Assembly (NCBI GenBank): GCA_028023455.1
Contig: JAQFVV010000112.1
Coordinates: 3,878,001 to 3,942,000 of the forward strand
Length of the DNA: 64,000 nt
Reading direction: 5' to 3'
Source: Epiperipatus broadwayi
Taxonomy: Eukaryota > Onychophora > Udeonychophora > Euonychophora > Peripatidae
Shown: in pieces, positions 1-12,139 of the stretch
Layout of the letters: every line of letters starts with the position of its first letter
How positions within the stretch are numbered: position 1 is the stretch's first letter
Program-made: the position numbers and the translations under genes
Notes under the pieces: model-generated
The model's database searches: none
Told to the model about the DNA's origin: nothing
What the model saw: the letters and a program-made list of their open reading frames with translations, nothing else

Positions 1-2930
1 TGTTTATCATAAATGCTTGAATATGCATACATTTTATAACATTGTCGAGTTATTAATATATTATCTTTATGAATATTATCAATCAAGACACAGAGAAATA
101 CAACACTACTGATCTCTAAATTGTAAAATGTAATACCAAATAAATGTGTAAAATCAATGCATGTTTTATCAAGATCATTTGTGCTTGAAAACTTTTAAAA
201 ACCATCTTGAAATAAATTTAGATCTTTTTTTTTTTTGTAATGTTGTTTGGAAATTATTTTGGAATGAGGTTTCTATATTTTTAGAGTGTTAATAGAGTTA
301 TTCAGTGTCGAAGATATAGGATGGTTATGGGAAAAGTAATTGTTATATGAAATCCTAGATGTTTAGGATATGTTGAAAGGAGGTTATGTGTGAGCTGGGT
401 TGTCATGCTTTGAATCCATTGAATATACAGGTAACAAAGGACTGTATAGTATTTTTCCATGGACAGTTACATTCCCTTATAATCAATAAGAGCTAGAATA
501 AAGCCATGACATGAATTTAAGGTGCCCGATAAATATGGACCTATTATTATTATTGCACTGTATCCATGAAGATATTTTTTTACTCATTTGAGTCATTATT
601 GCTATAATTGCTATCTATCACCACAAGAATCGCATTGTAGAAGGTAGTTTTTATAAGATGATAAAATAATGGCTAAACTGTTAGAAATTGATAGTTTATG
701 TGAAGGCAAGATGAGACATATAAAATTTCTATTGCAAATGATATTGAAGTATTTGATGCTTGTCATAGTATATAAAATAGGAGAGGGATGATTAATATTC
801 CCAACAAATAAAAGAGGTCATTTAACTCAAATAAATGCATATTTGAATTGGAATGAAACCAAGAATAATGAAGAATGATTTTAATGCTATGATGAATGTA
901 AAATATCAAAAATAAAGGAAATACAAAGTATCAAGGAATATAATTTATTAATAGTTTTTTAAAATTTTTCTATAAAAAAGAGAAACTCATTTAAAATAGA
1001 GAAAACCCATGAATTTTTTGCATTTTCTGACATTGGAATATCAGAGTGCATTAAAAAGCTAAAATGATACTTTGCTGAACAGCAAAGGAAGTATTTTGAA
1101 TAATTTTTGAAAATATCTTATTATTTATTGAGTTTAGATAGGTGTATTTTAGATCTAAATTTATATTTAAGAACTACAAAATAATAAATATATTTTTATG
1201 ATAGTATAAATGTATCATTAAGTTTTTTTAAAAGGAGTTGGGAGAATTATTTTAATTATTTCCCACTACAAAAATAATAGAATATTATTGTTTTATTAAA
1301 TAAGGATAATATATTTTGTAAGGTTTATTTTATTTGAAGTGGCCAGAATGAAGGTCATCTTATTTTATTTTACTTATTTGGAACATTTGTAGTAGAAATA
1401 TTTTAATTTTAGATAATGTCAATTTTTTATATTATTATTTATGTAATTTTTTTAAAATTTTATAACCTTATTGTAATAGCTATAATGTTGTTAATCATAA
1501 TAAAATTGTTGTTTTATAATTAATATCCTAGTTGAGTTTTGATTTGTCTGTGTGTTATTCATTTCACATGCATGATCCACAGAAATTAATGATTTTAAAC
1601 ATTATTTATTTGCACATGATTCATAAAGATTGCTTAAAATATTCTTTCTATTATGTTTGATTGAATAATAAAGTATATAATTATTATTATAGAAGATATG
1701 ACCATTGGTGGTTATTTTAAAATGATCCAACACAATTTGAGATACTAAATATTGTCACTCTATTCAAATATATTATATTTTAAAAATACCACATGAACAA
1801 ATAAAGTTTGTATAATTTTTTTTTTTAGAATCTTATTATTTTATTGCTAAACACTGATTATTGAATAGATTTAATGTTAAGAATCATTAAGTTATCTTAG
1901 TTGCTATCGTTGTAATTGTTATAAGGATACTTAGATATCATGTAAAATGCCTCATCATATTTAACTACAAGGTCTTAATTAATTTATTTTTATTATTAGT
2001 GTCAGAAATGAATCTGAGATTATATTTAAAAGAATTGTAAAATTTGTATTGAAAGATGATGAGTAAAAATTATTAGTTGATGTTAAATTTTCAGTTAGTA
2101 TTTTATTAAAGGAGTAGTAATTAATTTACTGTTATTTTTATAATAAATTTATAAATCTTTTATGTTAGGATTATTATGTGTGTGTCTAAAGACATAAGAG
2201 TATTAGTAGTACTTTTGTTATGTGAATTTAGTGGGGTAATATTATTATGCCATTGGGAATGAATTTTTAGGGATATATCCTTAATGTTTAAACCATTGAA
2301 CCTTGCTGAATGTCTCATGTAAAGAGTTTCATAAGTGTATTTGTTATTTTTAATGAAACCATATTTATTTGTAAGAAAGAGCTAGTTATAACATTAAATT
2401 TATTAGCAAAAAATGAAAGAGTTGAATTTTCTAGTTAGAATCCCAATTATTTATTACGAACCTAAGTGTTATTATATTTTAATTCAATAAGTTTCTTATC
2501 GTTAAATATTAGAAAGTAATTTTATTAGATATTGTATATTAGTAACGTATCTTGAGCTAGTCAGAATATATTTATTTTTTAGTAATCATTGTTTATGTAA
2601 CTTGACTTAGTATAATATAGTTATATCCTAGTTCACCGGAAAGTCAATTTTAGTTTTTTTTAAGTAAGGTTACAATATATATGTATATATATGGAGTATT
2701 ACGAAAATTGTGGAAATATAACAAAACAATAAAGGTTGTAATTCATTAAAATAAAATGCTAAAAATTTAATTCAAATGTCCCCTAAAGTCTGTTAAAAAA
2801 TGTGTGCAATTAAAAGATTCAAATAGAGTTATAGAGTGGATTATTACCACTTCTAATGCAAATGTTGAAAGTATGACAAGTTGTTTAACGAATAATATTT
2901 CTGTAGTGTAATTTTGTCTACACCACTCTC
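1..2930. other. AT-rich sequence without recognised gene
   Basis: Very AT-rich sequence with many short A/T runs and scattered ATTATT tracts. I see no ORF of note, no splice-flanked coding stretch and no repeat that I can tie to other copies in the window. Probably intergenic or intronic. Confidence 0.6.
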
Positions 2931-2934
2931 ATGC

Positions 2935-3130
2935 AAGATAGGGACTGGTTTTTATCTGCTTTTAAAATCTTGTGGGAAAATGTAATTATAAACATATGAC
3001 CAACGACACACAGAAAAGATGTACAATTATCAAGATGCACATTTTATGCTGAACGAGCACTCATCAATTGGCCCAAATCACAATCCCTTACACATATCTT
3101 TATCATTGTTCAGTATATATAGAGAAATGA
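2935..3130 (+). repeat. Dispersed repeat family Q, copy 1 (diverged)
   Basis: Contains a block around GCACTCATCAATTGGCCCAA followed by CACAATCCCTTACACATAT. The same order of blocks recurs near 29420-29460 (same strand) and, reverse-complemented, near 11140-11190. Its class is unknown. Divergence between copies suggests an old family. Confidence 0.5.
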
Positions 3131-3210
3131 TTACTACAGTCTAATTGATAAGTATCAAACTTACTGTCCTCACAACTTTGATACTAACCATTTGATAGAA
3201 GTATACTAAT

Positions 3211-3328
3211 GATTTTTATTAATCATTCATTAGACTAGAGATTATTGAATAATATGTCTGTAGTGTAATTTTCATTAATTATTCATTAAGTGGATAATCT
3301 CTAGTCTAATGAATAACTAATAAAAATA
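3211..3328. repeat. Short foldback (inverted repeat) element
   Basis: Left arm 3211-3245 (contains CATTAGACTAGAGATTAT) is complementary to right arm 3294-3328 (ATAATCTCTAGTCTAATG). The arms are about 35 bp around a 48-bp centre. The centre (GAATAATATGTCTGTAGTGT) has a near copy at about 2890-2912, so the foldback may have grown by local duplication. MITE-like, with no coding capacity. Confidence 0.75.
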
Positions 3329-3931
3329 ATTAAGTCAAATTGTGTGTTATGCTGTTATTGAAATATTTTAAAATGCCATTATAAATTATGATTAAATAAC
3401 ATATTTCAGATTGACCAGTTTCAGTATATTTTATTCATAAAAGCATATTTTCTGAAACTTTATATTCAAGGATTTTTAAAAGTGATTTTGTTCCACATAA
3501 CTTGAACATTTTATTATACAAAGTCATATAGAAGGAGAGTCAAGCATATGTAATTGATTTTTTTAAAATAAGATTTATTGACACAATTCTTACATTCACC
3601 ATGCAAATATTCAAATTGTTAATTGTAATATTTTACATAGTTTAACAGTTGAACCCAGACCTGGCAATTTTTCTAACAAATATCTTTCTCATCACCAATA
3701 ATGGATTATTTTATGACTTTGTTATCCTAAGATATACCGAGATGCACATTAAAAATAAAAATATCAAAAATTTAAGAATATACATAACAAAATAAGATAT
3801 ATAACTGTGAAATTGCTATAAGGTACTTCAGGAAGAGAATTTTTTATAAATTTTATGAACACATTTGCAAACAAACTTTGCACTAAATGTGATAATGTAT
3901 ATATGTTAAAGCACTATATACTCTCCCAAAT

Positions 3932-5797
3932 TTAACTCCATATTCTTAAGAAATTGTCCCACATTCTGGTTACTACTGCCGTTATGACTCCTAAACAGCT
4001 TGCTCAATTATTGTGACCTGTGAAGAAAGAATTTTCTGTTTCATGGATTCTAAACTTTAGAATTAAAATTATTATATCCAATCAAAAAACAAAAAAAAAA
4101 ACACTTTAAAAAAATGTTATGGATGTACTTCATAAATAGTTTTATCATTTGATTACATATTTGTCAAAATGCCTTAGCAGTGGTCAGATACATAAAGTAG
4201 AATAATAGGGCAATTCCATATCTCCAAAACTTTTTACAGAGTTTTGCAAGAAGTATTTTGTGGATTAAAATGGAAAGCTAAGGGAATAAAAAAACATTGA
4301 GATTACTTAAACCATCTAGATTTTGCAAATGATGTTTCACGCTTCAGTAAAAAAGATTTTTCAGATGAAAGCAAAAAAGTAGGACTAAGGATAGATACTA
4401 AAAAGTTCAAAATAATGTTCAGTAGATTTTTTTAGAATAAAGATTGATAATCATAGTTAGAAAAAAAGTTAACAACTATAAATACCTTGATCAGATTATT
4501 AATAGAGATGAAGACATAAAAGATAAAATTAATCATAGAATTAAATTTGGATGGATTTTTGTAGAAATAATTTAATATCAAAACATGCCATTGTGATTCA
4601 AAGAGGTTTTTAATAGATGTTTTACTTATGAATCTTAGATTTGAACACCTAACAGAATAATTCAAAGACTTTAGGCCCCTCAATGAAGTACGAAAAAATG
4701 TATTATGGAGGTAATAATGAGATCAAAAATAAAATGCTAGAACAGATTTCACTGACATAATTGATAAGAATTAAAAAACTATAATGGAGCTAGATGGAAC
4801 ATATTTATAAATTAGATAATAATAGATGGATGGTTGAAGTCTTAAAGTAGATACTAAGAGGTTGCAAAAGACCTAGAAAGTGATCATATGTATGATGGAT
4901 AAATAAACCCAAAAAATTTGATGGTTTAATATGGTAAAAAACAAGGAATAAAAAAAATGGATTAAATCTGAAAAGAGTTTCATACTGTAATGGATCAATA
5001 ATGGTTGAATATGATGATAATAGACCTAGTAAATTCCAATCTGCTCTTTTACCAAACAATCTATATGCATCGTTGAAATTTTGCAGCGAATGCAAACCAT
5101 TTGAAAAAATTGTAAGCATTAATATCAGATTCTTATACAGAAACTATCTTCCAGTGTATGCTACCAAGAATATCTCATAATTATGCTAAATCATCAGATG
5201 CTCCAGAAATAAAAATCTTAAAATCGGGTTTGAGAATGAGAGATTCATATTGGCACCCATATAATCATAAATACAGTAATTGCTGACCTATTAAATATCT
5301 CATAGTTCACAAGTTTTGTCACTGGAATTTGTAACAATCTGGTTATCATTCAAAACTGGCAACAGGATAGATATTCAGTATCTTCTGATAGTTGACAGCT
5401 TATCCTCCAATTTACTTCTCTAATTTTTAAACTATATATTGAACAAATGTCCAAATTTCTGCATAATACATAATCTCCAGATGATGCATAGATACACATC
5501 ATTATGTAATTGGAATGTAACAGTGTAGCATGAACTTTATTCGTTGTATAAAGCAATCCCAGATGATAACCTTACCATTATATGAAACAAATTAAATTTC
5601 CAGAATGCGATCCCGATTGTATTATGTATATTTTGAATAAGCATCATTTTAAAGCACATCATTTCTTCATTTGCAACCAGACAATAGTTTCCTTATTAAC
5701 TGCAGCTGTTATGAGAGATAAATTATATATATTCTTTCATGCATCTCTAATTTGATTTTAAGAAAGTATGCATTTTGCATTAATTAATCCAATTCAT
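3932..5797 (-). pseudogene. GNB1-like: Processed pseudogene of heterotrimeric G-protein beta subunit, split by a LINE
   Basis: Minus-strand translation follows the WD40-repeat protein G-beta from N- to C-terminus with no introns. An initiator ATG is at 5795-5797. An RDA...ITAAVNKETIVW stretch follows, then NGKVIIWDC, then [10 protein letters not shown] (about 5545) and [19 protein letters not shown] through EYLSCC (5350-5560). Next come NDNQIVTNSSDKTC, SDINA (about 5112-5132) and AYRLFGKRADWNLL (about 5035-5080). After an insertion the match resumes below about 4170 and ends with ASCLGV and WDNFLRIWS plus TAA at 3932-3934. In the intact family G-beta forms the seven-bladed propeller that binds G-gamma and G-alpha at the plasma membrane. 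This copy has many stops and frameshifts, so it is dead. Absence of introns indicates an mRNA-derived retrocopy. The match is close to GNB1-type proteins, from memory of the family rather than a search. Confidence 0.9.
4180..5030 (+). mobile_element. 5'-truncated RTE-type LINE (reverse transcriptase remnant)
   Basis: Plus-strand translation in shifting frames gives the RTE palm signature: GNSISPKLFTEF, DLKWKAKGIKK, LNHLDFANDV (a decayed FADD catalytic box, with the first Asp replaced by Asn), SKKVGLRIDTKK and VNNYKYLDQIINRDEDIKDKINHRIK. Eroded C-terminal sequence follows, including RPRK near 4870. The 3' end reads TTGAATATGATGATAATAG, the short tandem GAT-type tail common in RTE elements. The same terminus recurs at 34706-34865 on the other strand. 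The element sits inside the G-beta pseudogene and replaces no more than a few codons, so it inserted after the retrocopy formed. The catalytic substitution and many stops show that it is inactive. Confidence 0.85.
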
Positions 5798-5799
5798 TT

Positions 5800-6026
5800 C
5801 AATATTTATAAAAATAGATCACTTTCTCAAGATTTTTTGGTATGATATACAACTGGACAAATATTTTTTCATAATAGATCCAGGAATATCTTGAAATATT
5901 CATCTTTTGTGAGAAGATACTTTGTCCATTATCATTCTCCATAGTTAATAATTGCTAAATATCCATTTACCTTATACTGAATATAAAAATAATAAAGAAA
6001 TGCTTTTTTTTTTTTTTATAAATATT
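5800..6026. other. AT-rich spacer
   Basis: Low-complexity AT-rich sequence upstream of the G-beta pseudogene start, ending in a 16-T run at 6004-6019. No coding signal. Confidence 0.5.
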
Positions 6027-6039
6027 TTAATTTAGAAAT

Positions 6040-6440
6040 TCTGCTTGTTTGGCTAAAATCTTGGAATTGATTTTTAGCGTACTTCTGTCAAATGGATTTT
6101 CTTCAAATTTTGTACATGTGTTAGGTATCAATGACAATGCAATATGGTCAGGACTAATCAGATGGGGGAACAGGAGAGGCAGCTGCCCCAGGTCTTGCAA
6201 TATTAGAGGTCTCAATTTGGCAACTCAATATGCTAAACAAAAATATAGAAGGCAAAACGATGTCACAGCTTGCAGAATGGCCTTAATTTTACAGTTACAA
6301 TTCCCAAAAAATATTCAAGAAAAACTTTTCCAAGCAGGCATACCATGAGTTGAAAATGTAAGCCAGTTATGTATGAGATGCCAATGTGATAATTCTGCAA
6401 TAAACGCAACTACAGCACTATGCAGCCAGAAAAACTAATA
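6040..6440. repeat. Higher-GC dispersed-repeat-like block with marginal overlapping ORFs
   Basis: This stretch is clearly less AT-rich than its surroundings (GGGGGAACAGGAGAGGCAGC, then CTGCCCCAGGTCTTGC). It carries a 99-codon ORF on the plus strand (6049-6348) and an overlapping 62-codon ORF on the minus strand (6027-6215). I recognise no domain in either. The T-run before it and the composition resemble an inserted repeat more than an exon. It could also be an old retrocopy fragment of an unknown gene. Confidence 0.35.
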
Positions 6441-7013
6441 GTCTCAGCCCCCTGTCAGTCAGTTCTATACTAACAGTATTTTATAATACTAACAGTGCTA
6501 AAATGAATCTACCTTATACAAGTACTATCTGAATATGATCTGCCTGCTTGTTTCTGTGACTCGTAACTAACTGCTCCTGGAATACTGTTTTCAGCCCTGT
6601 AAATAAAAACTCTCATTTCTTCTCTCTCCCCACATTTTTATTTTAAATTTTGAAGGACCTCTATTGCTCCAGGTTTCACATTTTCTCTGAAAGGCCCTGA
6701 GTACGGTAATACAATATTTCAGCATTATCTAGACATTTTTCCAGTATAATAATATTGGCAAAATTAATTTCACACCCCATTAATATTGGTTCAGGAAGTT
6801 TTTAGTGATGCATAGTAGATGGCAATATATTTTTAAAAATATTTTCATTGAATTTCATTACTAATTCACTAAAAATAATTTACAGTTAATTAAAATAAAA
6901 AGAAGGGATGATTTCTCGTGATAATTGATTTAAAATTTGCTTTTAAAAATGTTTTCAAAATAAAAAGAATCTTGTAAATGATTGCCAATTTTATTTTAAA
7001 TACCAGAAATACA

Positions 7014-8134
7014 GAGGTATACCTCTCCCAGGGAAAGGTAGCCCTTCTAAACATGAAAGTCATGACTAAGATCTCTTATTACCTGCCAGTTATGATGGTT
7101 ACACAATCTTTTATTAGGAAAATTAACAAACTGAGCTCAAGATTATTCTGGAAGGGACACATAATCTCCACCAGTATTAATAGAATGCAGCAACATAGGA
7201 AATTAAATGAAATGTCCTTTAATTCCATATCATCAATATTTTTTCTAAAATCACTCTCCCTAATTTACAACCCAATAGAAAAATATGGATACATTCAAAT
7301 CACAGAACCAATTCAGCCAACAGATTACCCTTTCCCTAGAAAAGTGTGTTGTCTAAACCAAATAGTTCACATCTTGAAACAACATATTAATATATCTGAG
7401 GACCTTTTCAAAAACAAAATTTGGGAAGCCCATTACATGATTAACCTTCAACCTAACACTACAAAGCTGAAAATGAGAATTTTCAAACTATAGAATTACT
7501 CTGCTGTTCAAATACTGGGCTCTTGAGCCAAAATACCTAGACTTTCTGGTGAAGATAAATTTGGAAGCAATGCCTACTAACTGGTTCCTCCACTATAAAA
7601 GGCAAATAAACAAGGTTGATCTAACATACACCAACTATGAGAGGCATGAGGAAACTTATGATCACATAATACATACATGAATAGGATTAGGGAATACCAA
7701 AGGAATAATATATAAAACTCTAAGATGGACTTTTACCAAATCATATCACTAAAAGACTGTATCCAAACAAGAGACATCCCAACCATAAGACTCTCAATAT
7801 TTCTTACATACCTCATCTGGCTGGTAAGGTGCAAGAAACTATTTACAGTTTCCCACCCAAATGAAGATCAATACTTTATTCAAACGATTAAAAAAATCAA
7901 AGAAAGGGACAAAATTCAAGTTTGATGCAATGTGGTAACTTTTCCAACTCCCACGGTAAACAACTTGGATCAGCTTACTGCTATAAACAGTATCAACAAG
8001 CTAATTTCTTATACTAGCTCATTACTAAATGCAATACAATTATTTTTAGAATGTGGCACACAGAATACAAACAAGACAATTTGTAATTTAGATACATTGT
8101 TATTGCCTTAATAAAACTATTTTTAAAAAAAAAT
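7014..8134 (+). mobile_element. 5'-truncated L1/Tx1-like LINE with 13-bp target-site duplication
   Basis: The 13-mer TACCAGAAATACA occurs perfectly at 7001-7013 and 8135-8147, and the right copy follows an A-rich tail (about 8121-8134) preceded by TTAATAAAA. The inside is the C-terminal half of an L1/Tx1-type ORF2. It begins with LSQGKVALLNMKVMTKISYY (thumb region) and LSSRLFWKG. Continuing in shifted frames it gives LDFLVKINLEAMPTNWFLHY..Y.RHEETYDHIIH, the zf-RVT region. It ends with LTYLIWLVRCKKLF. The apparent ATG at 6978 lies in flanking DNA, so the 171-codon ORF (6978-7493) is a chance fusion of flank and LINE. Stops and frameshifts show that it is dead. The perfect duplication suggests it is younger than the RTE at 4.2 kb. 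Confidence 0.9.
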
Positions 8135-8490
8135 TACCAGAAATACAAATGACATTGTTTATATTCTCACTCTTTAAATTTGAATATGAATACTTATAAA
8201 AAGTTTATTGCAAAATATCCAAAGTCTAGAAAGTAAAAAATTATTTACATATTTGACAAAAACCACTTTTATTCAATCTGAAAAATAATGCAATGAAAAC
8301 CAAAATATTATTTTTCTTCAACCACAAAATAATAATTGAATTAATCGATTTGTGGATACCTGACATTTTTATTTCAAGTCAAAAAGATATTTTGGGGATT
8401 TTAATGCATCATTTCTCACAATAAACAATATTTTTTAAATAATATATATATATGTAATAATGCTCAAGGCTAAATGAGTTTGTAAGTAAT

Positions 8491-9183
8491 CATTAAAAAC
8501 CAGTCGACACTTACACAATCCCAATATCAATAACAATCAACAATTTCAAACTGTTGCATGGCAACCTCCTTTTAACAATACAGGTGGAACCTCACCTTTA
8601 TTAATGGTCCAATATATTTATATAGACACTAAAGATTGCAACTTGACCACAGGGATTGAAATTTTTGATACAAAGAAGTTTAAATAAAAATAAATAAATG
8701 TCTTTAACGCGTAAATACAATCTGTTCTGAATGCAGACTAGTAAATAGTCAATTAGAACATTACAAACTGCAATTATAAATTTCAAATTGCACTTAAAGT
8801 ACTACTTAAATAATAAGTGTAATAATGCTCAATGCATTTTTAATGATTAACTACAAACCCATTTAGCCTTGACCATTATTACACTTATTTTTCAAGTAGT
8901 ACTTTGAGTGCAAATTGAAATTTATAATTGCAGTTTGTAATATTATAATTGATAATTTATTAGTCTACATCCAGAATAGGTTATATTTACCAGAGGATTA
9001 TTTAAATTTCTTTGTATCAATAATTTCAATCTCTGAGGTCAAGTTGGAATCTTTAGTGTCTATATAAGTATATTTGACCTAATTCCACCTTTATTGTTAA
9101 AAGAAGGCTGTCTTGACAACAGTTTGAAATTGTTGATTGTTATTAATATTGGGATTGTCTAAGAGTTGACTGGTTTTTAATGA
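8491..9183. repeat. Large foldback element with about 320-bp arms
   Basis: Left arm about 8491-8815 and right arm about 8885-9183 are imperfect reverse complements. AACAATTTCAAACTGTTG (left) matches CAACAGTTTGAAATTGTT (right), and GACACTAAAGATTGCAACTT matches AAGTTGGAATCTTTAGTGTC. The centre (8815-8885) carries a second small inverted motif: AATAATGCTCAA faces TTGACCATTATT. A related AATAATGCTCAAGGC lies just outside the left arm at 8457. No transposase coding is visible, so this is a MITE/foldback structure. The 61-codon minus-strand ORF in it (8601-8786) is not a gene. Confidence 0.85.
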
Positions 9184-9284
9184 TATATAAATATATATTC
9201 ATTATTGATTATCAAGATATAAATAATCATATGGTAAATGAATACAAAATAATCAAATGATTTTATTGCTCAGGAATTAATAAA

Positions 9285-9385
9285 TTTGATTATGCTGGTA
9301 GTGCCAGAATTGTAATCATGGTATTTTACCTGCAGAGTCTGACACTCTACTACTGCACTAAACCATACTAGACATTGTAGGATTG
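9285..9385 (-). repeat. Diverged tRNA-like SINE fragment
   Basis: Contains AGTGCCAGAATTGTAATCAT and GAGTCTGACACTCTACTACT. These match the reverse complement of the tRNA-like SINE seen at 57587-57678 and 61150-61260 (box-A-like GATAGAGTG..AG; body ending CACTTCCAGTGCTC). Strongly diverged. Confidence 0.45.
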
Positions 9386-10500
9386 GTGCTAGAGAGAACA
9401 TGTGACATTCATATGCCCACATGGTAGATTGAACTTAAGTATTTTATTCAATTGACCAAACAATTTTTTATTTTTATTTTGCAGAGAATCAATCCTAGAC
9501 ATTCTTATTTTCTGAATCCACCATTTTATTAATATGCTGAATGGTGTAGGACAATAGGGGAAGGGTCATATTTCTATGATTGCTTGAATTATAGTTTAAT
9601 CTTCTTGTGGTACCTTTAATTTTCTTGTGGTGACCTCAAGGGTAACCCAAATTGACCAAAATAACTGATTTATTTATTGAAAATCATTATCTAGAAAGTT
9701 TGGCACAATTTATTGCATAATGGGATAATGTATATCACCTTATTGGATAAAACTTTTCATTAAAAATGTCTATTTTGGTCTGGTTTGTATATAAACATAT
9801 TAAGACAAAGCTGATTAGATAGTTTAAAATTGCTAAACATTTGCCATCTGTAAAACTTGCAAAAAAATTTAAAAATCACTGATTTCTCTTACTACCTCAT
9901 TCATTAATCTTCTATAATTTCTTTATTAATTTCTTCTTTTTACCAATGTACTCAATTTACTTTCCTCAGAATCCCTTAACTATTCACTTTAATTTACCTT
10001 GTATAGCTCCGGTTTCTAGTGCTTCTTTATCAACCTGTTTGATTTATGAAATTTTTTAACTTATGATATTCTTTCTTCTAAAAATTTGTTTATAAATGTT
10101 TTTTATCATTTAAGTAGGATATTTTATTATTTTTATTATTGTCTTATAGTATCACACACACCATCTTCAATAGGTACCTTGCAAACTCATATCTTTCATA
10201 TTATTTTTGGTAGATTCAGATTGTCTTCTGTGTATGATTATTATAATCATTTGTGTATATTGTCTGTTGTTAAACTTTATAAATATATAGTTATTATTGG
10301 TATTCTATATATATCATCATCTTTTTTTTTTTCATATTATATTGCCATTCATGCTCATTTAACAAAAAACTTTCACTTAGCATTACCAGACTTTAATTTG
10401 GAAAGTAATCCAGATAATTCAGTTACAATAGTGTCTGATTGGTTAATTCTATTGTTATTGTTTATTCACTAGATGTTACTCATATTTCATTTCCTATATT
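9386..10500. other. AT-rich sequence without recognised gene
   Basis: AT-rich non-coding sequence. The 128-codon ORF at 10086-10472 is a T-rich, hydrophobic (Phe/Tyr/Ile) translation of a pyrimidine-rich stretch with no recognisable domain, and I do not treat it as a gene. Confidence 0.5.
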
Positions 10501-10538
10501 GAAAAAAAATATTTGAAACTTTAGTCATCTTATAAAAT

Positions 10539-11400
10539 GTAATTATTTTTATTTATTATTGTATTAATATTTATTAAATTATTCACTGCATGTTTTGCAC
10601 ATCATTAATGCTTTTTTTTTTTTTTTTGGAATTTGTTAGCTATTTCATGTATTTAATTTTTTTTTGCAGTTCTGGTTATACTATTGCATGTAATTACTTT
10701 TATTTATTATTGTATTAACATTTATATATTTTGCATATAAATAATGTATATTTTCTTTTTTTTTTTTTGTAAATAATTTTGCTGACAATTTCCTATATTC
10801 CGAAAAAATGTGTTCAATTTTGATTATTATATTTATGTAAATATTTTTATCTATTGTTTTTTTATATTATTATTAACTTTTGTAATAACTGAAACACACA
10901 GGTTTATTATATACCTGTGTCTATATATGTAATATATAGGGTATATCATTAGGGGTCAGATTGACTTTAGGTCAACATGGGTGTGACAAGAATCTTAGCC
11001 TCAGGGTGGCCTCTGGGCATTCCATCATCAGATTTTCAATTGGATGGACGGTTGAAGAGTTGGAGTGTGGAGTAGATTGAAACCTGTCCATTAAAGTATG
11101 AGGTTTGGCTATCTTAATATATATCTAAGCACTTATAGCATATATGTGTGGAGGTGGTAATCTGGACCAACTGATGATTGCTGGTTTAGCATGAAATAGG
11201 TATATTGGTGATTATTTATCTTTTCAACATATATGTGTTCAAGTGTATCAGTGTTATGAGATAGTGTGGAGAGTGATGGTTCATATGAAAGCCTGTGCTC
11301 ATATACCCTATATATTATTAACTTTTATAAATTTATTCCCTGTATGTTTTGCATATAATTAATGCACATTTGATATGCTCTTTTTTTTTTAATTAATTTT
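10539..11400 (+). repeat. Tandem array of about 150-bp AT-rich units, third unit interrupted
   Basis: Units share TGTAATTA(T/C)TTTTATTTAT, then TATTGTATTAA(T/C)ATTTAT, a (T)GCATRTTTTGCACAT-like block and a T-run. They start near 10539, 10688 and about 10840. The third unit is split by the insert at about 10882-11312 and resumes with TTATAAATTTATTCCCTGTA. Non-coding. Confidence 0.65.
10882..11312 (-). mobile_element. Repeat family Q insertion with 14-bp target-site duplication
   Basis: TATTATTAACTTTT occurs at 10868-10881 and 11313-11326, bracketing a 431-bp insert in a tandem array. The insert ends are also inverted: ATATATAGGGTATAT near 10932-10946 faces ATATACCCTATATA near 11301-11314. The inside (CAACTGATGATTGCTGG; TCAATTGGATGGACGGTTGA) matches, in reverse orientation, blocks near 29410-29600, 15830-15900 and 2930-3130. 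Because the flanks are AT-rich, the duplication could be partly fortuitous. Confidence 0.6.
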
Positions 11401-12130
11401 GAAATTTGATAACTATTATGAATAACTCCTAGCACAACAAGTCTCTTCATGTATTATTATTATTAAAAATAATGAGTTTTTTTTCTATCTAAATGTAGTG
11501 ATTGAAATTATTTTTACGGGAAGAGACCATATTATAAAATCTCTGTATTTATTAACATCTTTTTAATGGTTAACTTGTTCTTGTCGTTCCACATTCTATT
11601 GACTTAAAAAAAATGTTTTTCCTAATTCTTTTTTTTTTAAATTATCTTTTTTAATTTCAAATGTGATAAATTGAGTCATGTGAAATAATTTGACACCTAG
11701 TGTGGAAATCAAAATGTATGACATTCTGATCCATTACATTTGTTTTCCAAGCCATCTCGTGGATATTAGAAACCATGAACAAATGCAAATCTAATATGTT
11801 ATTTATACTCAATTAATATATTCACTCTTGCATATGCTTTAATTTTTAAAATGTACTCATTAAGAGATCAACAAAAACAACTGATAAAAAAATAATGTCG
11901 TTGTAAGAAAAATAGTGTAGTAATAAATTTGAAAAAGAAAGCAATTCTCATGACTGAAGAAATGTGTAAAATAAAAAGACAGAGATGACTAAGACAATTT
12001 TTGATAGAATTCATATATTTATATGAATTTAAATTTACAATATTTTTTTAATATAATATATATATAAAATGTGAATTGGTAAAGCTGCAAATACAATGAA
12101 GGAAGAGGGAGAACTATTCTATTAGCACAT
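11401..12130. other. AT-rich sequence without recognised gene
   Basis: AT-rich with T- and A-runs. No coding, repeat or RNA feature that I can support. Confidence 0.5.
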
Positions 12131-12139
12131 TATAATTTC

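Noticed and set aside
4432-4683. 83-codon minus-strand ORF
   Set aside because: Antisense of the RTE reverse transcriptase remnant.
4805-5119. 104-codon minus-strand ORF as an independent gene
   Set aside because: Its first half is one frame of the G-beta pseudogene and its second half is antisense of the inserted RTE LINE.
10086-10472. 128-codon plus-strand ORF
   Set aside because: Translation of a T-rich stretch into Phe/Tyr/Ile/Leu/Ser with no domain, splice context or repeat identity. Expected by chance in such DNA.
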